Source: Lachnospiraceae bacterium UBA1201
Lineage (GTDB): Bacteria > Bacillota > Clostridia > Lachnospirales > Lachnospiraceae
Length of the DNA: 29,335 bases
Assembly: GCA_002309675.1 (NCBI GenBank)
Contig: DBXX01000072.1
Span: 46,839-76,173, forward strand
Reading direction: 5' to 3'
Both the position numbers and the translations under genes were made by a program. This document shows positions 23,854-29,335 of the stretch, piece after piece (position 1 is the first letter of the stretch; each line of letters opens with the position of its first letter). The notes beneath the pieces are model-generated. The model did no database searches. It was not told the DNA's origin and saw only the letters and a list, made by a program, of their open reading frames with translations.

Positions 23854-24652
23854 TTTCTCCTCCTCCGCCGAGACCCGCCCGGGATCCGACGCTTCTTCCA
23901 ATACTATAATTCACCAGGTACACTTCCTGTACGCCTTTTTTGAGTAACTGAGAAACGCATACATGGGCGGTACTTCCGGTGGTAAAAATATCATCCAGTA
24001 ATATCACACGGCGATATCCTGCCGCGCGTTTGGTCGCGAAAAATGCTCCTTGCAGATTATCTAGCCGCTCCTGCAGTCCGAGCTTCTTTTGCGCCACCGT
24101 CTTCTTCACCCGGATCAGAGCCTTCGGATCCACGGGGATCCCCAATCTCTTTCCGAGCTTCTTCGCCAAAACCTCTGCCTGGTTATAACCTCGCTCCCGC
24201 TTCTTACTTTTATGCACGGGTACCGGCAGGATCACCTCTGCCTGCCAGTTTTGGATTTGTGCTCCGTAACGGGAAACCATTTCTTCGGTCAGAAAATCTG
24301 CAAACTCCCGGCCGTTCTCATACTTTAATTTCCACAACAGGTGCGCCGCGGCTTCACAGGTATAGTCCATCAGCGCGATCCCCTGTATGAAATTTCGGTT
24401 TTTCGTCCGGCATTCCGGGCAGAATTCATCCTCCTCGCGGATCAGCATGGCCCCGCACTTTAGGCACGTTGCCCCGCTGACGAAGCGGATCTTCGGATAG
24501 CAGGTGTTGCAGCACAGGCCGTCGTGGAGATTCCCATTTTTCGACACAATGTCGAAACAGACCGGACACCGTCTGGGCCAGATCAGCTGCATCACAGCCT
24601 CTCCGATCCGCTTCGGTGATCGCTTTCGGTCCCTGTTTCTTTCATCTGTCAT
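23786..24652 (-). CDS. comF: ComF-family amidophosphoribosyltransferase-like protein
   Basis: A 288-aa protein of the ComF/GntX family, needed for DNA uptake in competent Firmicutes and homologous to phosphoribosyltransferases. The N-terminal zinc-binding part has CPVC, CCNTC, CLKC and CPEC. The PRPP loop is VILLDDIFTTGST, preceded by RERGYNQAEVLA and KKLGLQERLDNLQGAF. The core ends near VQEVYLVNYSIGR; the last roughly 45 residues are Gly/Arg/Lys-rich and read through the start of the ABC exporter gene, overlapping it by 68 bases. That tail may reflect a lost stop codon or a frameshift near 23915. The start is uncertain: the ATG at 24652 has no close ribosome binding site, while the ATG at 24592 (MQLIWPRRCPVC) has GGAGAGG before it and would give 268 aa. 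Confidence 0.88.
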   Translation of the reverse strand: MTDERNRDRKRSPKRIGEAVMQLIWPRRCPVCFDIVSKNGNLHDGLCCNTCYPKIRFVSGATCLKCGAMLIREEDEFCPECRTKNRNFIQGIALMDYTCEAAAHLLWKLKYENGREFADFLTEEMVSRYGAQIQNWQAEVILPVPVHKSKKRERGYNQAEVLAKKLGKRLGIPVDPKALIRVKKTVAQKKLGLQERLDNLQGAFFATKRAAGYRRVILLDDIFTTGSTAHVCVSQLLKKGVQEVYLVNYSIGRSVGSRAGLGGGGENDRGKDNPEGGRRLKGKWDRGR

Positions 24653-24714
24653 ATAAGCTTGTTTTTTCTCCCGTCAGGTCCGGTTCTGCTCCTGTTTCTG
24701 TCCGCATTTTCCGG

Positions 24715-26958
24715 TTACAAGACTTCAGCGAGCCGTTCTTGCAGCCCGCTGTAGCGCATCATTTGCCGTTCATTCCGTATCATTCCGCGGAACGTATCCA
24801 CGCTGCCGACCACAGTCACGCAGCTTTTGGCACGCGTAACGGCCGTGTAGAGTAGGTTTCGGTTCATCAGCATCTGGGGTCCGGATAACAGCGGCAGGAT
24901 CACCGCCGGATACTCGCTTCCCTGGGATTTGTGGATCGTGACCGCATAGGCCTGATCCAGCTCCTCCAGTTCCGCATACGTATACTCCGCGATCCGTCCC
25001 TCGTCGAACTCGACTTCGACACGCTCGGTAAATAGGTTAATGGTCTTGATGATCCCCAGATCTCCGTTGAAAACGCCCATTCCCTTAGCGATGGGAATGT
25101 TGAATTTGCCGCGGACCTCCCACTCCTTCTGGTAGTTGTTGCGGATCTGCATCACCTTATCGCCTTCGCGGAAAATGATGTTGCCCGCCTCTTTTTCCCG
25201 CAGGTTTTCGCGGGGAGGGTTTAACGCGTTTTGCAACTCTCGATTCAGGTTTTCAACCCCGAGGACGCCCTTTCGCATAGGAGTCAGGACCTGAATATCC
25301 CGCACCGACGCATGTACATAGTCCGGCAGTTTCTCCCTGAGCAGCGTGATCGTCGCACCGATGATCTGGGCGGCGACGTCCCTCTTAACGAACAGGAAAT
25401 CCCGACTCTTTGGATCCGGCTCAACATCCTGTCCGCGGTTGATCTTATGTGCATTGATGATAATATCGCTCATGGCGGCCTGGCGGAAGATCTTCGTCAG
25501 CTTCACGACCGGAAATCGTTCCGATCCGATGATGTCCCGAAGCACGCACCCCGGTCCGACACTGGGCAGCTGATCTACGTCGCCAACCAGCACGACGTGC
25601 ATGCCCCGGACTAAGGCCTTCAACAGACCATTCATCAGGAATATATCAACCATACTCATCTCGTCGACGATCACCACATCCTCTTCGAGCGGGGTGAATT
25701 CATCCCGTCCGAACTTCATGCCTGCCCCGTCCGGCGCACCGGATACCTCCAGCAGGCGGTGGATCGTCTTTGCTTCATGTCCTGTCGTTTCCGACATTCG
25801 TTTTGCCGCGCGACCGGTCGGCGCGGCCAGGGCGATGGTGTGCCCCTTCTTCTGGAAGTACCGTATCATCGCGTTGATGATCGTCGTTTTTCCGGTACCC
25901 GGACCACCGGTCACGATGGTCAGTCCATGGGTGACCGCGGTCAATACCGCCAGCCTCTGGTTCTCATCGAGCTCCTTCAGCTGCGTTTCCTCTTCGATCA
26001 CGCGGTCCAGCTCCGCTTCGATCTGCTCTTTTTTCTCCTTCGTGCGGATCGATGCAGATGCTAAATCGGTCAATTTCCGCGCCACCGCCAGTTCGGTGTA
26101 GTAATACGCGGCCAAGTAGATCTCCAGATCATCCTCTTCCTGCCTACTTTCTAAAAGCATCGGCCGCTTCGCAATCACACTCCGCGTCAACATCATGTCG
26201 GTCAGGTTCTTTTCGACCAATGTGACATCGACCAGCAGAAGCTCCTGCGCACGCGCCACCAGTTCTCCCTTCGGGAGGTAGGTATGCCCCTCGCCGCCGG
26301 CCTCCTGCAACAGATGCGTCACGGCCGCACAGATTCGGAATTCCGAGTCGAACGCCAGCCCCTGGCGTAGGGCGATCGCATCGGCCGTCTTAAAGCCGAT
26401 GCCGGAAACCTTCTCGACCAGGTCGTACGGGTTCTGCCGAAGGACACTGTATATGTTTTCTTTGTAGATCTCGTAGATACGGACCGCCATGGACGTTCCG
26501 ATCCCTAAGTTCTGGAGGAAAATGATCGCGTCGCGAAGTTGACGTTTTCCCTGCACCTGCGCGGCGATTTCATAAGCCTTCCCCTGGCTGATGCCCTTAA
26601 CCTCGGACAGCCGCTCGGGTTCCTCCTCCATGATTCGGAACGTATCCGTTCCGAACTTATCGACGATACGCGCGGCGAGTTTCTCACCGATGCCTTTTAT
26701 CGCGCCCGATCCTAAGTAATTTCGGATCGAGATCACGTCCTGCGGCACCTTTCGCTCATAGGAAGTCACCTTGATCTGCGGGCCATACATCGGGTGTTCC
26801 AGATACTCACCCTCGACCTGCACATAATCGCCGATCTCCGCTAAAGGCATGAGCCCGACGATGGTGTACTCCCCATCCTGCGTCTCGAGGGTCATGACCT
26901 TATAGCCGTTTTTTTCATTTTCATAAACCACGTGCCCGATGGCACCCTCGATCGTCAT
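24715..26958 (-). CDS. recD2: ATP-dependent DNA helicase RecD2
   Basis: A 747-aa SF1B 5'-3' helicase of the RecD2 (YrrC) type, which works without RecBC in repair and fork maintenance. The N-terminal 150 residues form the OB-like and helix-hairpin-helix region (IKGIGEKLAARIVDKFG; SEVKGISQGKA; KVSGIGFKTADAIAL). Walker A is GGPGTGKT (351-358), motif Ia APTGRAAKRM, motif II VDEMSM (431-436), and the C-terminal motifs are VTIHKSQGSEYPAVI and LLYTAVTRAK. The length is close to the Bacillus protein. The ATG at 26958 has GAGAGG about 10 nt upstream. It is the first gene of a run with comF and the exporter module, 62 bases before comF. The recD2-comF pairing is common in related bacteria. Confidence 0.96.
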   Translation of the reverse strand: MTIEGAIGHVVYENEKNGYKVMTLETQDGEYTIVGLMPLAEIGDYVQVEGEYLEHPMYGPQIKVTSYERKVPQDVISIRNYLGSGAIKGIGEKLAARIVDKFGTDTFRIMEEEPERLSEVKGISQGKAYEIAAQVQGKRQLRDAIIFLQNLGIGTSMAVRIYEIYKENIYSVLRQNPYDLVEKVSGIGFKTADAIALRQGLAFDSEFRICAAVTHLLQEAGGEGHTYLPKGELVARAQELLLVDVTLVEKNLTDMMLTRSVIAKRPMLLESRQEEDDLEIYLAAYYYTELAVARKLTDLASASIRTKEKKEQIEAELDRVIEEETQLKELDENQRLAVLTAVTHGLTIVTGGPGTGKTTIINAMIRYFQKKGHTIALAAPTGRAAKRMSETTGHEAKTIHRLLEVSGAPDGAGMKFGRDEFTPLEEDVVIVDEMSMVDIFLMNGLLKALVRGMHVVLVGDVDQLPSVGPGCVLRDIIGSERFPVVKLTKIFRQAAMSDIIINAHKINRGQDVEPDPKSRDFLFVKRDVAAQIIGATITLLREKLPDYVHASVRDIQVLTPMRKGVLGVENLNRELQNALNPPRENLREKEAGNIIFREGDKVMQIRNNYQKEWEVRGKFNIPIAKGMGVFNGDLGIIKTINLFTERVEVEFDEGRIAEYTYAELEELDQAYAVTIHKSQGSEYPAVILPLLSGPQMLMNRNLLYTAVTRAKSCVTVVGSVDTFRGMIRNERQMMRYSGLQERLAEVL

Positions 26959-27063
26959 ATCACTTAAACCTCTCTATAGTCCGCCGGTCATAAACTACCG
27001 GCCGTATCTTAACTGTTCCCGGGTTATTGCAAACGGGAATGTGCCGACAAATTCAGCCGCTAC

Positions 27064-27072
27064 ATTATAACA
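27064..27072 (-). promoter_or_regulatory. Extended -10 promoter upstream of recD2
   Basis: The minus strand has TGTTATAAT (27072-27064), a perfect -10 with the TGn extension. No good -35 is present at 17 bp, which fits extended -10 promoters. The leader of about 100 nt holds two hairpins, TTCCCG / CGGGAA near 27017-27040 and GCCGGT / ACCGGC near 26982-27002. Confidence 0.6.
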
Positions 27073-27156
27073 TTTTCCCGGTTCAAAAACGTGAATGTGC
27101 GGTCAATGTCCCCCTGATATAAACCGGAGAAGAGGACACGCAAGTTCACAAATTGC

Positions 27157-27209
27157 GAAAAAAACGTGCTTCCGTACAGGAATAAACTTCCCGAGAAACA
27201 GAAGCACGT
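27157..27209 (-). terminator. Rho-independent terminator of mreB
   Basis: ACGTGCTTC / GAAGCACGT forms a 9-bp stem around a 28-nt loop, followed on the minus strand by TTTTTTTCGC. It begins 11 bases after the mreB stop codon. Confidence 0.85.
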
Positions 27210-27219
27210 CAAGCAACCA

Positions 27220-28212
27220 TTATTCGCCCATCTCGTCCAGGAACTCAATGTACTTACCGGTTCCGATGGCTACGGCAGTCATCGGATCCTCGGCAGTAAT
27301 CGTATTGATCCCGGTCTTTTCTTCGATCAGTTCTTCCAGACCGCGAAGCAGCGAGCCGCCGCCGGTCAGGACGATGCCCCGATCGGAAATGTCCGCCGCC
27401 AGCTCCGGAGGCGTACGCTCCAGTACCGCATGGACGGCATCCACAATTTGTGTTGCAGGCTCACGAAGGGCCTCCAACGTTTCATCCGAGGTGAACGTCA
27501 CGGTCTTAGGCAGACCCGTGACCAGGTTTCGTCCCCGCACGTCCATCGTCAGGACATCCTGACGCGGATAGCAGGTTCCGATATTGATCTTGATCTCCTC
27601 AGCGGTGCGCTCACCGATCAGGAGATTGTGCTTCTTTCTCATATAACGAACGATCGCATCATCGAAATCATCGCCCGCAACCTTGATGGAATTACTTACC
27701 ACCGTGCCTCCGAGGGAAATGACTGCGATATCCGATGTTCCGCCGCCGATATCGACGATCATGTTTCCGCATGCCTTGGAAATATCCACGCCTGCACCGA
27801 TCGCTGCTGCTAACGGCTCCTCAATGATACGGACGTCGCGCGCGCCGGCTTCGTAGGTCGCGTCCTCGACTGCCTTACGCTCAACTTCCGTGATCTCACT
27901 GGGCACACAGATGCAGATACGCGGCTTACGCAGCGTACGTCGACCCGTAGCCTTACGGATAAAATATTTCAACATCTTCTGGGTCGCGATGTAATCGCTG
28001 ATAACGCCCTGTCTGAGCGGACGAATCGCCACGATATTACCGGGCGTACGTCCAATCATCAAACGCGCATCTTCTCCGATCGCCTTTATCTCGTTCGTTT
28101 CGCGGTCAATGGCAACGACCGACGGCTCCTTGAGCACGACGCCCTTACCCTTAACATATACTAAGATACTGGCAGTTCCCAAATCGATGCCGATATCTGA
28201 AGATAACATCAT
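27220..28212 (-). CDS. mreB: Rod shape-determining actin homologue MreB/Mbl
   Basis: A 330-aa bacterial actin that polymerises at the membrane and guides lateral wall synthesis. It shows the phosphate 1 motif DIGIDLGTASILVYVKGKG, phosphate 2 VDIGGGTSDIAVIS and the adenosine motif LTGGGSLLRGLEEL, and the MreB-specific IRPLRQGVISDY and LLIGERTAEEIKI. The start is the ATG at 28212, after AGGAGG with a 9-nt spacer; the frame extends 10 codons further without support. No mreC or mreD follows; the next gene is recD2, so this may be the Mbl-like stand-alone paralogue. It has its own promoter and terminator. A stable hairpin adjoins its ribosome binding site. Confidence 0.95.
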   Translation of the reverse strand: MMLSSDIGIDLGTASILVYVKGKGVVLKEPSVVAIDRETNEIKAIGEDARLMIGRTPGNIVAIRPLRQGVISDYIATQKMLKYFIRKATGRRTLRKPRICICVPSEITEVERKAVEDATYEAGARDVRIIEEPLAAAIGAGVDISKACGNMIVDIGGGTSDIAVISLGGTVVSNSIKVAGDDFDDAIVRYMRKKHNLLIGERTAEEIKINIGTCYPRQDVLTMDVRGRNLVTGLPKTVTFTSDETLEALREPATQIVDAVHAVLERTPPELAADISDRGIVLTGGGSLLRGLEELIEEKTGINTITAEDPMTAVAIGTGKYIEFLDEMGE

Positions 28213-28228
28213 AGTTGAATTCCTCCTG

Positions 28229-28255
28229 ATTATAGACTGCAAAACAGTCTATAAT
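28229..28255 (-). promoter_or_regulatory. 11-bp hairpin beside the mreB ribosome binding site
   Basis: ATTATAGACTG / CAGTCTATAAT is a perfect 11-bp stem with a 5-nt loop in the mreB leader, ending one base before the AGGAGGA. It could influence ribosome access or protect the 5' end of the mRNA. No U-tract follows, so it is not a terminator. Confidence 0.65.
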
Positions 28256-28376
28256 GTGCAAAGTACGTCTCGCGCATAGACTGATCAAGCGCTGAAACTC
28301 ACTTCAAACCCGAAAGGCCACATAACCGGCCTTCCACACGATCGATCAAATTTTAGATCAAACAGTGCCTCTTATA

Positions 28377-28405
28377 AATTTATCATAAAATGGTATATAT
28401 GACAA
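28377..28405 (-). promoter_or_regulatory. Sigma-A promoter of mreB
   Basis: Minus-strand TTGTCA (28405-28400) and TAAATT (28382-28377) are separated by 17 bp, giving a leader of about 160 nt. Confidence 0.75.
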
Positions 28406-28531
28406 GGAGAAAATACAGATTCTTACTGCCTTTTTCCAAAAAAATATTTCATCCTTTTTTTAGAAAGACTTTATACTTATTTTAGAAACCAATCATATTT
28501 AGGACATATTTATCCCTTATCATGTAACCAT

Positions 28532-28650
28532 GAAGCAAGGGAAAGAACTGCTAGGCAGTTTCTCCCGTACCAATTCCCGATGCTTCCCATTCGGAACGAG
28601 AGTTCCGATCATGCATGCACAAAGCATCTTATAAGTTTTTTCCTTTTCCT
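28532..28650 (+). other. Structured, RNA-like element with alternative pairings
   Basis: The plus strand folds into a hairpin at 28539-28566 (AACTGC / GCAGTT with GGGA / TCCC below) and a 7-bp hairpin TCGGAAC-GAGA-GTTCCGA at 28591-28608. The segment GATGCTTC (28579-28586) can pair either with GAAGCA at 28532-28537 or with AAGCATC at 28622-28628; the second pairing leads into TTTTTT at 28636-28641. This resembles a switch or a small RNA, but I match it to no known family and see no convincing plus-strand promoter. The 28406-28531 stretch before it is AT-rich with no feature I can support. Confidence 0.5.
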
Positions 28651-28690
28651 AGCTGCGGGCGGCCTGCCACCGCCCCGTAACTTCGCTTTT

Positions 28691-28725
28691 AAAACCACAG
28701 CCCCCTCCAACTAACTGTGGTTTTT
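28691..28725 (+). terminator. Plus-strand terminator-like hairpin
   Basis: AAAACCACAG / CTGTGGTTTT is a 10-bp stem with a 14-nt loop followed by TGCC after a run of five T. No plus-strand gene lies upstream. A GGGCGG / CCGCCC hairpin stands just before it near 28657-28675. Confidence 0.7.
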
Positions 28726-28733
28726 GCCATAGA

Positions 28734-28755
28734 GTCACGAAAGTGACACTTTTTG
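28734..28755 (+). terminator. Short plus-strand hairpin with GAAA loop and T-run
   Basis: GTCAC-GAAA-GTGAC is followed by ACTTTTTGTTTTC. The stem is only five pairs but the T-tract is good and the loop is a stable tetraloop. Confidence 0.5.
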
Positions 28756-28786
28756 TTTTCATTTTCCTATTTCCTTCTTGTTATTT

Positions 28787-28825
28787 CCACACGGCCGGGT
28801 TTCCCCCCATAAGCCGTGTGGTTTT
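28787..28825 (+). terminator. Plus-strand terminator-like hairpin
   Basis: CCACACGGC / GCCGTGTGG is a perfect 9-bp stem with a 17-nt loop followed by TTTTAC. It is the third plus-oriented terminator-like structure within 140 bases. Confidence 0.65.
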
Positions 28826-28880
28826 ACTATGCGCAGAAATTATAACCCTCTAGTAGAAATCTTTACTCACAATGTAGTAT

Positions 28881-29335
28881 TACCACCAAAAACATCTTTT
28901 ATTTCCATTCTGGTGGCCGACTACTCATGGCTGTTCACCCCTTACCTTTCAAAAAGCAACCGAAACCATCTATTCCTTCCCTTTTGGTGGCCGACTATCC
29001 GCGAATGCTCACCTCTTACCCCTCCATAAGCAACCAAAGGCATCCATTCATCTTCTTCTGGTGGCCGACTATCTACAGTTGCGCATCCCTTACCTCTCAA
29101 AAAGCAACCAATAACATCAATTACTTCCCTTTTGGTGGTCAGCACTTCACGGCTGCTCACCCCTTACCTTTCGAAAAGCAACCAAGTGCAACTATTCTTC
29201 CACCTCTGGTGGCCGTCACTCCATACCTACTCACTCCTCCTCAAAAAGCAACCATAAACGCCTATTCTATCTCTTTTGGTTGCCAGCACTTCTCGACTGC
29301 TCATTCCTAATCTTTCAAAAAGCAACCAAAAGCGC
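28881..29335. repeat. 74-bp imperfect tandem repeat array, running off the window
   Basis: Units begin at 28881, 28955, 29029, 29103, 29177, 29247 and 29321; the period is 74 bases except one 70-base unit. Each unit has a conserved AAAAGCAACCAAA start, a variable stretch of about 16 bases, a conserved TTTTGGTGGCCGACTA block, another variable stretch, and GCTCACCCCTTACC. The blocks GCAACCAAA and TTTTGGTTGC are inverted copies, so each unit can form a hairpin. The plus strand is strongly pyrimidine-rich. The period is not a multiple of three, so this is not a protein repeat, and no gene is supported here. The layout does not match CRISPR. Confidence 0.88.

Noticed and set aside
28927..29310. 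A 127-codon plus-strand frame over the 74-bp repeats
   Set aside because: The repeat period is not a multiple of three, there is no ribosome binding site, and the frame is only open because the strand is pyrimidine-rich and stop-poor.
28881..29335. A CRISPR array
   Set aside because: Conserved and variable parts alternate twice within each 74-base unit, the repeats differ from copy to copy, and no cas gene is nearby.

Overview
The window looks like a chromosomal segment of a low-to-mid GC Firmicute, most likely a Clostridia/Lachnospiraceae-type bacterium. The basis is strong AGGAGG ribosome binding sites, TTGACA-17-TATAAT promoters, the gene order rpmG-secE-nusG-rplK-rplA, a zinc-type L33, RecD2-ComF linkage, and a cytosolic GGDEF protein with a LacI-type sensor. 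This assignment is inference; there is no 16S rRNA in the window. All 24 protein genes I support, plus a partial tRNA-Val, lie on the minus strand, so transcription runs from high to low coordinates.

Layout in ascending coordinates. 1-404: the 5' part of tRNA-Val with its promoter and a block of repeated, nested hairpins. 405-3243: a glycosyltransferase, an intact CPBP membrane protease, and a CPBP-like relative that has lost its metal ligands. 3300-6264: a single-gene unit encoding a large cytosolic protein with a coiled coil, zinc ribbon, Ala-rich stalk and leucine-rich repeats. 6423-9267: rpsT, then holA overlapped by a DUF4097-like beta-repeat gene. 9276-12321: a small unknown coiled-coil gene and the rpmG-secE-nusG-rplK-rplA operon, which stops at a terminator after rplA. 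12355-14673: a small membrane protein and the GGDEF protein. 14700-18578: a small membrane protein, an FGGY sugar kinase and a two-domain alpha/beta hydrolase. 18639-18727: three 29-bp repeat units. 18740-27072: recD2, comF, ABC exporter, DUF1854 protein, ABC exporter. 27157-28405: mreB/mbl with terminator and promoter. 28406-29335: no protein gene; structured RNA-like elements, three plus-strand terminators, and a 74-bp tandem repeat array running off the end.

How the genes work together. The ribosomal/Sec/Nus operon, rpsT, holA, recD2 and mreB are housekeeping. Several promoters share the same context before the -35 (AAAGTGCTTGAC). rplK and rplA are each preceded by a nearly identical 28-nt element, probably an autoregulatory site. 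The most distinctive system is the module of two ABC exporter half-transporters, each with an N-terminal PH-like domain and a zinc ribbon, flanking a DUF1854 protein. DUF1854 plus ABC transporter is a pairing known from cyanophycin clusters, but no cyanophycin gene is visible here. The other candidates for something new are the coiled-coil/zinc-ribbon/LRR protein and the 74-bp hairpin array.
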